From Streptomyces alfalfae (lineage in GTDB: Bacteria > Actinomycetota > Actinomycetes > Streptomycetales > Streptomycetaceae): 64,000 nt of DNA. Position 1 is the first letter of the stretch. Each line of letters begins with the position of its first letter. A program made the translations under genes and the position numbers. The stretch spans positions 236,491 through 300,490 of the forward strand of contig NZ_QEXM01000015.1 in the NCBI RefSeq assembly GCF_004127445.1, given 5' to 3'. Positions 8,841 through 16,280 of this stretch are shown piece after piece. The notes under the pieces were generated by a model. It searched no databases. It worked only from the letters and a program-made list of their open reading frames with translations, and was not told the origin of the DNA.

Positions 8841-10118
8841 ATGCCCGCGCTCTCCCGTTGGCCCGCCGCCCGGCTTCGCGCCGCCCACCCCTACGTGGTC
8901 GACTCGGCGCTCGCGGCCGCCGTGCTGTTCGCCGTGTCCCTGCAGTTCCTCTTCCCCGAGGAGGGCGGGGACGCCCTGTCCGCGCAGGGCTTCCTGCTCG
9001 GCGCGGGGACGGCCGTGCCGCTGGTGTGGCGGCGCCGCGCGCCCTTCCTCGTCGCGTGCGTCAGCACCTTCTTCACGCCCGCCATGGCCCTCCACCACCG
9101 GCCCCCGCCCGACGTCACCTACGGCGGGCTCGTCGTGCTGTACACCATGGCCGCGCTCGGCCGGCCCTGGCAGCGGCGCCTGATGCTCACGGGGTGGCTG
9201 ATCGGCACGACGGTCACCATGGCGTTCCACGAGCGCGCGGAACCCTATGAGTACCCCTTCCACCTGCTGATCCTCGTCAGCGCGTACGTCCTGGGGTCCC
9301 TCGGCCGCGTCCAGCGCGCGTACACCGCCGCCGTGGAGGACCGGGCCCGGCGTCTGGAGCGGGAGCGGGCGAGCGAGACCGCGCGGGCCGTGGCCCTCGA
9401 ACGCGCCACCATCGCCCGGGACATGCACGACATCCTCGCCCACGCGGTGAGCCTCATGGTGGTGCAGGCGGAGGCCGGGCCCGTGGTGGTGCGCAGCGAT
9501 CCGCCGCGCGCCGAGGCCGCCTTCGACGCGATCGCCGCCGCGGGCCGCGACGCCATGGTGCAGCTGCGCCGCATCCTGGGCGTGCTCAAGGAGGAGCGGG
9601 CCCCGGGCGACCGCGGCCCGCAGCCCACGCTCGACGCGCTGCCCGAGCTGGTGGCCCGGGTCGGGCGCGCCGGCCCCGAGGTCCGCCTGACGACGCACGG
9701 GCCGCCGCGCCCCCTGTCGCCGGACGCCGAGGTCGCGGCGTACCGCATCGTGCAGGAGGCGCTGACGAACGCGGTGAAGCACGCGCGGGCGAGCCGGGTG
9801 CGCGTGGAACTGGCGTGGCACGACGCGGAGTTGCGGCTCACCGTCACCGACGACGGCCGCGGCGGCGACCCGTCGGGCGACGGCCGGGGCGGGCACGGGC
9901 TCATCGGCGTGCACGAGCGGGCGGGCGCCTGCGGCGGGCGTGCGGAGACCGGACCCGGCCCCGACGGCGGATTCCGTGTCGCGGCGCGGCTGCCCACGGC
10001 ATCCTGGGGGGATGAGTATCCGGGTGGTGGTCGCCGACGACCAGGAACTGGTGCGCAGCGGCTTCTCGATGATCCTGGCGGCCCAGCCGGACATCGAGGT
10101 GATCGCGGAGGCCGGTGA
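8841..10118 (+). CDS. Sensor histidine kinase, NarL type (pair 2), with C-terminal overrun
   Basis: The product is 425 residues from the ATG at 8841, which follows GAGGAG. Hydrophobic segments fill residues about 20-150, then a linker rich in Arg/Glu leads to HisKA_3 (ARDMHDILAHAVSLMVV, His196) and an HATPase (QEALTNAVKHA, DDGRGG, GHGLIGVHERA). Homologues would be expected to end soon after FRVAARLPTA, but this frame runs on for about 35 more residues of low-complexity Gly/Arg sequence and overlaps the response-regulator gene by 107 bases. The tail may be an artefact of a lost stop or a frameshift near 10000. Confidence 0.85.
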   Translation: MPALSRWPAARLRAAHPYVVDSALAAAVLFAVSLQFLFPEEGGDALSAQGFLLGAGTAVPLVWRRRAPFLVACVSTFFTPAMALHHRPPPDVTYGGLVVLYTMAALGRPWQRRLMLTGWLIGTTVTMAFHERAEPYEYPFHLLILVSAYVLGSLGRVQRAYTAAVEDRARRLERERASETARAVALERATIARDMHDILAHAVSLMVVQAEAGPVVVRSDPPRAEAAFDAIAAAGRDAMVQLRRILGVLKEERAPGDRGPQPTLDALPELVARVGRAGPEVRLTTHGPPRPLSPDAEVAAYRIVQEALTNAVKHARASRVRVELAWHDAELRLTVTDDGRGGDPSGDGRGGHGLIGVHERAGACGGRAETGPGPDGGFRVAARLPTASWGDEYPGGGRRRPGTGAQRLLDDPGGPAGHRGDRGGR

Positions 10119-10695
10119 CGGTGCGGAGGCGGTCGCCGCGGTGCGCCTGCACGCCCCCGACGTGCTCCTGCTCGACATCCGCATGCCCGGGATGGACGGC
10201 ATCGAGGCGGCCCGCCGGGTCTGCGGCTCCTCCGGCTGCCGGGTGATCATGCTGACGACCTTCGACCTCGACGAGTACGTGTACGAGGCGCTGTACGCGG
10301 GGGCCAGCGGCTTCCTGCTCAAGGACGTCCGCAGGGACGACCTGGTGCACGCCGTGCGGGTCGTCGCCGCCGGTGACTCGCTGCTCGCGCCCGCGGTGAC
10401 GCGGCGCCTGGTCGCGGACATCGTGGGCCGCCGCCGCACCGCGCGGGCCACGGACGGCGCGCCGCCCGCCGAACGGCTCGCCGCGCTCACGGCCCGCGAG
10501 GAGGAGACGCTGCGGCTGCTGGCCCGCGGCCTGACCAACGCGGAGATCGCGGCGGCCTTCGTGGTGAGCGAGCACACGGTGAAGACCCATGTCAGCAACG
10601 TCCTGTCGAAGCTGGCGCTGCGGGACCGGGTGCAGGCGGTGATCTGCGCGTACGAGACGGGTCTCGTGGTCGCCGGGGAGAACGGGGAGAGCTGA
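10012..10695 (+). CDS. NarL/LuxR-type response regulator (pair 2)
   Basis: A 227-residue response regulator, MSIRVVVADDQELVRSG at its start, with phosphoacceptor Asp55 (LLLDIRMPG), Thr in MLTTFDLD and Lys in FLLKDVR. The LuxR helix-turn-helix is LTAREEETLRLLARG with NAEIAAAFVVSEHTVKTHVS. It starts at the ATG at 10012 inside the end of the kinase frame. The receiver and HTH are of the common Streptomyces type often paired with ABC or MMPL exporters, and an MMPL gene follows 170 bases downstream. Confidence 0.92.
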   Translation: MSIRVVVADDQELVRSGFSMILAAQPDIEVIAEAGDGAEAVAAVRLHAPDVLLLDIRMPGMDGIEAARRVCGSSGCRVIMLTTFDLDEYVYEALYAGASGFLLKDVRRDDLVHAVRVVAAGDSLLAPAVTRRLVADIVGRRRTARATDGAPPAERLAALTAREEETLRLLARGLTNAEIAAAFVVSEHTVKTHVSNVLSKLALRDRVQAVICAYETGLVVAGENGES

Positions 10696-10720
10696 GCCCG
10701 CGCGGAGGCGGACCGCGGGC
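10696..10720 (+). terminator. Possible stem-loop after response regulator 2
   Basis: GCCCGCG (10696-10702) pairs with CGCGGGC (10714-10720) immediately after the stop codon. There is no T-run, so this is a weak call. Confidence 0.35.
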
Positions 10721-10865
10721 CGGCCCGGCTCCCTCCGGCGGGTGAGGGCGTCCCCCGGGGGAGGGAGGCCGCAGGACCGCTCCGGGCGGCGATCCGCGGC
10801 CGGCGCTCCGGCACGACTCTGGGACGCGTGCCCACACGCCTTCCCGCAGCCGTCAAGGAGCCCTC

Positions 10866-12986
10866 ATGCTCGCCACCCTCGCCCGGACGGCGACCCGCCG
10901 CCCGCTGACCGTCATCGCCCTCTGGGTCGGCCTGCTCGTCCTCGGCCTCGGCCTCGGCGCCCGGGTCTTCGGGGACCTGACGTCGACCGTGGAGGACGTT
11001 CCGGGAAGTGAGTCCGTGGTCACGGACGACCTCCTCGACGCACTCGACCCGGCCGGCGCGTCCTTCACCGCGGTCGTCTCCGGCGGCGGCCCGGTCGACC
11101 GGCCGGGGCTGCGCGCCGAGGTGGCCGCCGCCGTCACCGGGGTGCGCGCCCTGCCCGGCGTCGCCGAGGTCCCCGACCCCTACGCCACGCGCGGCCTGGT
11201 CGCCGACGACTCCCGGGCGCTGCTGATCCCGGTGACGCTCAAGGGCGGCCTGGACGACGACGCGGAGGAGGACGCGGTCGGCGACGCGGCGGACGTCATC
11301 CGGGACCTCGACGGCGCCGACGTCGCGGTGAGCGGCGGACCGCTGCTGGGCGAGCAGCTGGGGACGCGGGCCCAGGAGGACGTGGCCAGGGCGGAGCTGA
11401 TCACCCTGCCCGCGGTCCTGCTGGCGCTGCTGCTGATCTTCGGGGGGCTGCGCGCGGCGGGGCTCCCTCTGCTCGTCACGGTCAGCGGGGTCGCCGGGGC
11501 GTTCCTCATCCTGTTCGGCTTCAGCCTGCTCACGGACATCTCGGTGTACGCCGTGCAGATCGTCACCATGCTGGGGCTCGGGCTCGCCGTGGACTACGCG
11601 CTGCTCATGGTGGTCCGCTTCCGCGAGGAGCGCTCGCGCGGCGCGGCCGTGGCGGAGGCCGTCCACGCCACGGTGGCCCGCGCCGGCCGCACGGTCCTCT
11701 TCTCCGGCCTGACGGTGGCCATCAGCCTGTCGGGTCTGATCTGGTTCCCCAGCCCGTTCCTGCGCAGCATGGGCCTGGCCGCGGGGGCCGTGGTGGTCGT
11801 GGACATGCTGGCGGCGCTGACGCTGCTTCCCGCGCTGCTCGCGCGGTTCGGCGGGAAGATCGCCGCCCCCGCGCCGACCGCGCGCGCCGCACGCGGAGGC
11901 GCCTTCTTCGCGCGGCTCGCGCGGTTCTCCGTGGCCCGTCCCCTCGCCGTCCTCGCGCTCGTCGTCACCGCGCTGGCCGCCCTCGCCGTGCCCGCTCTCG
12001 GGATGCGGATCAGCATCGGTGACGCCCGGCAGCTGCCGCACGGCACCGAGGCCCGGCAGCTCTACGACACCGTGCGCGCGCACTATCCGGCCGCGGTCGA
12101 CACCAGCCCCGTGGAGGTCCTGATCAGGCCGGGCGCCGAGGCCGACTGCGAGCGCCGGATACGGGCCCTGCCGGGTGTCGCGGCGACCGAGCGGCAGCGG
12201 CTCTCCGACGGCACGGTCCTCCTCGAACTCACCCCGAGGGGCCCCTCCGACGGCCCCACCGCCACCCGGCTCGTCGAGCGCGTCCGCGATCTGCGGGGCG
12301 GCGAACCCGTCCGGGTCACCGGGAACGCCGCCCGCCTCGTCGACTTCCGCGCCATGCTCGCCGAGCGCGCCCCCTGGGCCGTGCTGACCGTCGTCGTGGG
12401 CCTGTTCGCCCTCCTCTTCGCCTTCACCGGCTCGGTGCTGATCCCGCTGCGCACCCTCGCCACCACCCTGCTCAGCCTCGCCGCCGCGCTCGGCGTCGTC
12501 ACCTGGGTGTTCCAGCACGGGCACGGGGCCTCGCTGCTCGGCGGCGAGGGGCTGGGATCGCTGAGTCTGACGGCGCCGCCGCTGATCATCGCCATCGCCT
12601 TCGGGCTCGCCATGGACTACGAGCTGTTCATCCTCTCCCGGATGCGGGAGAGCTGGACGGAGACCGGGGACCACCGCACCGCCGTCGTCGAGGGGCTGCG
12701 CCGCTCCGGGCGCGTGGTGAGCTGCGCGGCGCTGCTGCTCGCCCTCGTCTTCGCCGGGTTCATGACGGGCGGCTTCTCACCGATCCTGCAGATCGGGCTC
12801 GGGCTGACCCTGGCCGTCCTCATCGACGCCACCGTGGTCCGGATGCTCCTCGTGCCGGCGACGATGGCCCTGCTCGGCCGCCGCGCCTGGTGGGCGCCGG
12901 GTCCGCTACGGCGGCTGCACGAGCGGCACGGCGTGCGGGAGTCGGCGCCGGCGGAGGCGGCTATGCCAGGACGACCCCGTCCATGA
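10866..12986 (+). CDS. MMPL/RND family membrane transporter
   Basis: A 706-residue protein with the MMPL layout: an N-terminal helix (RRPLTVIALWVGLLVLGL), a large extracellular domain (about residues 40-175), a block of helices with the GLGLAVDYALLMVVRFREE segment, a second extracellular domain and a second block with FGLAMDYELFILSRMRE. The paired DY motifs in these helices are the proton-relay positions of the family. The ATG has AAGGAG six bases upstream. MMPL proteins export lipids, siderophores or hydrophobic compounds using the proton gradient. Context suggests control by the preceding two-component pair, which is inference. Confidence 0.9.
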   Translation: MLATLARTATRRPLTVIALWVGLLVLGLGLGARVFGDLTSTVEDVPGSESVVTDDLLDALDPAGASFTAVVSGGGPVDRPGLRAEVAAAVTGVRALPGVAEVPDPYATRGLVADDSRALLIPVTLKGGLDDDAEEDAVGDAADVIRDLDGADVAVSGGPLLGEQLGTRAQEDVARAELITLPAVLLALLLIFGGLRAAGLPLLVTVSGVAGAFLILFGFSLLTDISVYAVQIVTMLGLGLAVDYALLMVVRFREERSRGAAVAEAVHATVARAGRTVLFSGLTVAISLSGLIWFPSPFLRSMGLAAGAVVVVDMLAALTLLPALLARFGGKIAAPAPTARAARGGAFFARLARFSVARPLAVLALVVTALAALAVPALGMRISIGDARQLPHGTEARQLYDTVRAHYPAAVDTSPVEVLIRPGAEADCERRIRALPGVAATERQRLSDGTVLLELTPRGPSDGPTATRLVERVRDLRGGEPVRVTGNAARLVDFRAMLAERAPWAVLTVVVGLFALLFAFTGSVLIPLRTLATTLLSLAAALGVVTWVFQHGHGASLLGGEGLGSLSLTAPPLIIAIAFGLAMDYELFILSRMRESWTETGDHRTAVVEGLRRSGRVVSCAALLLALVFAGFMTGGFSPILQIGLGLTLAVLIDATVVRMLLVPATMALLGRRAWWAPGPLRRLHERHGVRESAPAEAAMPGRPRP

Positions 12987-13287
12987 GCAGCGCCGCCACG
13001 AGCCCCGCGGCCAGCAGCCAGGAGCCGAGCCTGGTCCGGCCGCGGCGGCTCAGTTCGATCACCACGCCGCAGAGGATGAGCAGCAGTCCGTAGACCCCGA
13101 CGACCAGGACCGACGACCGGCTCGCCAGGCGCAGCGCGAGGACGGCCGCCGCCGCGGCCATGAGCAGCGAGGCCGCGGCGATACGGGCGCGCCGGGCGCG
13201 GGCGGCGGGGGTGGGGCCGGGCGGCGCGGCGTCCTCCGGCGCGTCCTCGTCGTCGTACGGAAGTTCGGTCTGGTCGGACGTGCTCAT
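12961..13287 (-). CDS. Small membrane protein, function unknown
   Basis: A 108-residue protein with an acidic N-terminus (MSTSDQTELPYDDEDAPED), a short Arg/Ala-rich stretch and three hydrophobic segments (ASLLMAAAAAVLALRL, VVGVYGLLLILCGVVIEL, WLLAAGLVAALLMDGVVLA). Its 3' end overlaps the end of the MMPL gene tail-to-tail by 26 bases. I do not recognise the family. Confidence 0.7.
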   Translation of the reverse strand: MSTSDQTELPYDDEDAPEDAAPPGPTPAARARRARIAAASLLMAAAAAVLALRLASRSSVLVVGVYGLLLILCGVVIELSRRGRTRLGSWLLAAGLVAALLMDGVVLA

Positions 13288-13378
13288 GGGGCAGGAGCGT
13301 AATCGCTCACGCGAACGGCCAGGGGGCGCGTGTCCGTTCGGCGCCGTTCCCTCACCCGGCGGCCCGGCGCGGGCGCTC

Positions 13379-14035
13379 TCACCCGCGCAGATACGCCAGG
13401 ACCGCGAGCACCCTGCGGTGGGTGCCGTCCCCCTGCGGCAGGTCGAGCTTGGCGAGGATGTTGCCGATGTGCTTGCCCACGGCGGCCTCGGAGACGACGA
13501 GCCCGGCGGCTATCGCCGCGTTCGACTTGCCCTCGGCGACCAGGCCGAGCACCTCGCGCTCGCGCGGGGTGAGCTGGGCCAGCGGGTCGCGTCGGCGCCG
13601 CAGCAACTGCCGTACGACCTCCGGGTCGACGACCGTCCCGCCGTCGGCCACCCGCGTCAGTCCCTCGACGAACTGCTCGACCTGGCCGACGCGGTCCTTG
13701 AGCAGATAGCCGACGCCCGTGCCGTCCCCCGTGTCCAGGAGCTCCGCCGCGTACGTCCGCTGCACGTACTGGCTCAGCACGAGCACCGGCAGCGCCGGCC
13801 GCTCCGTCCTGAGCGCGACCGCCGCGCGCAGTCCCTCGTCCTGGAACCCGGGCGGCATCCGCACGTCGGTCACCACGATGTCCGGGTCGTACGCCGACAC
13901 GGCGTCCCGCAGCGCCTCCGCGTCGCCGACCGCCGCCACCGTCTCGTGCCCGAAGCGGCCGAGCACGCCGATGAGTCCTTCCCGCAACAGCACGCTGTCC
14001 TCGGCGAGTACGACTCTCAGGCTTCGGCTCGGCAC
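13379..14035 (-). CDS. NarL/LuxR-type response regulator (pair 3)
   Basis: A 218-residue regulator starting at a GTG at 14035. Phosphoacceptor Asp57 sits in VVTDVRMP; LVLSQYV and YLLKDRVGQ complete the receiver. The helix-turn-helix is LTPREREVLGLVAEG with NAAIAAGLVVSEAAVGKHI. It is closely similar along its length to response regulator 1 (8110-8754). Its start overlaps the kinase stop by 19 bases, so the two are translated together. Confidence 0.9.
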   Translation of the reverse strand: MPSRSLRVVLAEDSVLLREGLIGVLGRFGHETVAAVGDAEALRDAVSAYDPDIVVTDVRMPPGFQDEGLRAAVALRTERPALPVLVLSQYVQRTYAAELLDTGDGTGVGYLLKDRVGQVEQFVEGLTRVADGGTVVDPEVVRQLLRRRRDPLAQLTPREREVLGLVAEGKSNAAIAAGLVVSEAAVGKHIGNILAKLDLPQGDGTHRRVLAVLAYLRG

Positions 14036-15303
14036 GGGATCTCCACGGACAGGACGGTCGGGCCGCCGGGCGGGCTGGTGACCGTCAGTGTGCCATCGAG
14101 TACGGCGAGGCGGTCGGCGAGTCCGGTGAGGCCCGTGCCGTGCGCGGGGTCGGCGCCGCCGCGGCCGTCGTCGCGCACGTCGATGCGGAGGACTTCGCCG
14201 GTGTGGACGGCGGTGACACGGGCGCTGTCCGCGCCGCTGTGCTTGCCGACGTTGGCCAGCGCCTCGCGGACCGCGAAGTACCCGGCGGACTCGACGGCTT
14301 CGGGCAGCCGGGGCAGCTCGGTCCCGGCCGTGTCCACGGGCACCGGGGAGCGGTCCGCCGCGTCCTCGATGGCGGTGGCGAGGCCGTAGTCGGTGAGGAC
14401 CTGCGGGTGGATGCCGCGGATCAGCTCGCGCAGCTCGGTCAGGACCCGGCCCGCCTCGTCGTGGGCGGTGGCGAGCCGTTCGGCGAGCGGGGTGCCGGGT
14501 TCGGCGTCGAGCCGCGCGAGCCCTAGGCCCATGGTCAGCGCGACGAGGCGTTGCTGGGCCCCGTCGTGCAGGTCACGCTCGATGCGGCGTCGCTCCGCCT
14601 CGAAGGCGTCGACCAGCCGGGCCCGTGAGCGGGTGACCTCGGCGAGGCTGGCGGCGAGTTCCGTGTCGCGGGGGGCCAGCAGGAGCCGGGCGAACGCGGC
14701 CCGCGCCGCGGCGTACGCGCCCAGCGGGTAGGCGAGCGCCAGCAGGGCGACGAGGCCGAGCAGGGCGGTGCCGCAGGCCGCCGGGTAGGACTCCACGAGC
14801 CACAGCTTCGCGGGGCGGACGCCGTGGGCGGGGCCGCCGGCGGCCGCCAGGTGGGCGGGGGCGATGAGCAGCAGCGCGGGGAGGGCGACCGCGCAGGCCA
14901 GGACGGCGAGGTCCAGCGGCCACAGGACGAGGGCGAGCAGCACGGCGTAGGCGAGCTCTCGCCAGGTGGCCTGCTCCGTGACGCGGAGCCGGAACCAGGC
15001 GTTGATGCCGGGGGTGTCGGGGGTGCGGTGCGGGCTGGGGGCCGGGGCGGGGTCGACCATCCGGAGCCGGCGGCGCTCCAGGGCGGCGAGGGGCACCCCG
15101 CAGAAGGCGAGCGCGCCGAGCAGGGGGATGCCGACGAGCACAAGGGTGAGTGCGGCGCCGACGGCCGTGAGGGCGACCCCGACGAGCAGCACGGCGGCGC
15201 CGAGGAGGGCCCCGCCCGCCAGGTACCCGGCGCCGCGCCACGGGGCGCCGCTCACCAGATATCCGCGCGGTCGAAGCCGCCCCCAGACGTGGTCTCTTGG
15301 CAT
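14017..15303 (-). CDS. Sensor histidine kinase with DUF-type membrane domain (pair 3)
   Basis: The 428-residue product starts at ATG 15303 (MPRDHVWGRLRPRGYL). Two groups of helices (about residues 22-75 and 115-210) resemble the putative sensor domain common in actinobacterial NarL-type kinases. HisKA_3 is ERDLHDGAQQRLVALTM with His246; the HATPase has REALANVGKHSG and DDGRGG. The partner regulator follows with a 19-base overlap. The signal is unknown; its sequence relation to kinase 1 suggests an old duplication. Confidence 0.88.
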   Translation of the reverse strand: MPRDHVWGRLRPRGYLVSGAPWRGAGYLAGGALLGAAVLLVGVALTAVGAALTLVLVGIPLLGALAFCGVPLAALERRRLRMVDPAPAPSPHRTPDTPGINAWFRLRVTEQATWRELAYAVLLALVLWPLDLAVLACAVALPALLLIAPAHLAAAGGPAHGVRPAKLWLVESYPAACGTALLGLVALLALAYPLGAYAAARAAFARLLLAPRDTELAASLAEVTRSRARLVDAFEAERRRIERDLHDGAQQRLVALTMGLGLARLDAEPGTPLAERLATAHDEAGRVLTELRELIRGIHPQVLTDYGLATAIEDAADRSPVPVDTAGTELPRLPEAVESAGYFAVREALANVGKHSGADSARVTAVHTGEVLRIDVRDDGRGGADPAHGTGLTGLADRLAVLDGTLTVTSPPGGPTVLSVEIPCRAEA

Positions 15304-15431
15304 GGCCCTACGGTAGGCGGCCCTGCCGGGGGGCGTCCCGCGTCGGTACGCGCGGGCGTCGCACACGCCGCGTGCGAGGGGAAGGCACGACGTGCGCGGC
15401 GCCCGCGCGAGCTGTCCGGCGCAGGGGGCGC

Positions 15432-16034
15432 CTAGAAGCGGACGTCGGAGCAGGCGTAGAACGCGTTGGCCGTGTCCGCGACCGTCCAGACCGCGACGAT
15501 CACGTGGTGACCGCTGCGCCCGCCGGGGATGTTGCCGCTGTGCGAGAGGGTCGCGGGCGGCTGCTGGCTGTTGTACGGGACGGTGAGGAACGGCGTGGTG
15601 TCCAGGGCCGCCCTGGTCACCGGCTTGCTCTCGTCCCAGCCCTGCTTGGTGATGAAGTACTTGAAGTCCGTGGTGCGGTGGCGCGCGGTGAACTGCCAGC
15701 GGAAGGTGTAGTTCTGCCCGCCGCTGACCTGGGTGGTCGGCCAGGCGCTGCCGTTCGGCGCCTTGGGCGAGTCGAGCTGGCTGAAGCCGCCCACGCCCGC
15801 CGAGCAGATCTTGCCGTCGGCGGGACCCGCGGCCGGGAAGCCCTTGAGTCCCTCGACGCTCTGCGGTTCCCACTGGATGTTCCCGCAGTTCTTGACCACG
15901 CCCTTGGCGCAGTTGATCTGCCGGCTGGCCGGCAGGTCCGTGTAGCCGTGGCTGCTGGCGCCGCCGGCGGAGAGCGCGAACGCGCCCACCGTGCCGAGGC
16001 CCACCAACGCCGCGTACATCTTCTTGTTACGCAT
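15432..16034 (-). CDS. AA10 lytic polysaccharide monooxygenase (chitin-binding type)
   Basis: A 200-residue secreted copper enzyme. The signal peptide ends ..GGASS and the mature protein starts at His29 (HGYTDLPASRQ), giving the histidine brace with His119 in FTARHRTT. A C-terminal aromatic (AFYACSDVRF) fits the axial position. There is no extra binding module, so it is a short single-domain AA10 like the small chitin-active Streptomyces proteins; oxidative cleavage of chitin is the likely job. GGAG lies seven bases before the ATG, and a DasR-like site lies about 70 bases upstream. Confidence 0.92.
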   Translation of the reverse strand: MRNKKMYAALVGLGTVGAFALSAGGASSHGYTDLPASRQINCAKGVVKNCGNIQWEPQSVEGLKGFPAAGPADGKICSAGVGGFSQLDSPKAPNGSAWPTTQVSGGQNYTFRWQFTARHRTTDFKYFITKQGWDESKPVTRAALDTTPFLTVPYNSQQPPATLSHSGNIPGGRSGHHVIVAVWTVADTANAFYACSDVRF

Positions 16035-16094
16035 GTGCCGCTCCTGACCGAACGTGGGGAGTTCCGGGGGACGTTCCGTGGGACGTGCGCGCGC

Positions 16095-16110
16095 TGCGGT
16101 CTAGACCAAG
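16095..16110 (-). promoter_or_regulatory. DasR-responsive element (dre)-like site
   Basis: The core GGTCTAGACC (16098-16107) is a perfect palindrome. On the minus strand the 16-mer reads CTTGGTCTAGACCGCA, matching the DasR consensus as I know it (ACTGGTCTAGACCACT) at 12 of 16 positions. It lies about 70 bases before the LPMO start, where the N-acetylglucosamine-responsive repressor DasR would be expected to act on a chitin-utilisation gene. Confidence 0.7.
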
Positions 16111-16176
16111 TTCAGATTATGGCCGGTAGTTGAACATGTCCATACCAATGACAGGTCTGATCCGTCCCACGGAAAC

Positions 16177-16204
16177 GCCCCGTCCGCATCAGCGCGGACG
16201 GGGC
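16177..16204 (-). terminator. Terminator of the SPFH gene
   Basis: GCCCCGTCCGC (16177-16187) pairs perfectly with GCGGACGGGGC (16194-16204), an 11-bp stem with a six-base loop. On the minus strand GTTTCC follows. It lies 77-104 bases beyond the SPFH stop. Confidence 0.65.
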
Positions 16205-16280
16205 GGCCGGGGCGGCGTCGCCGAGGGGCGGCGCCAGGCAGCGGCGCGGCGCCACCGGAAGCGGCGGTCGGGGCGGGCGC

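Noticed and set aside
8709..12674. A 1321-codon open frame antisense to the two-component genes and MMPL gene
   Set aside because: High-GC DNA leaves long open antisense frames. The translation is low-complexity Arg/Gly/Glu sequence, and the opposite strand has clear kinase, regulator and MMPL motifs.
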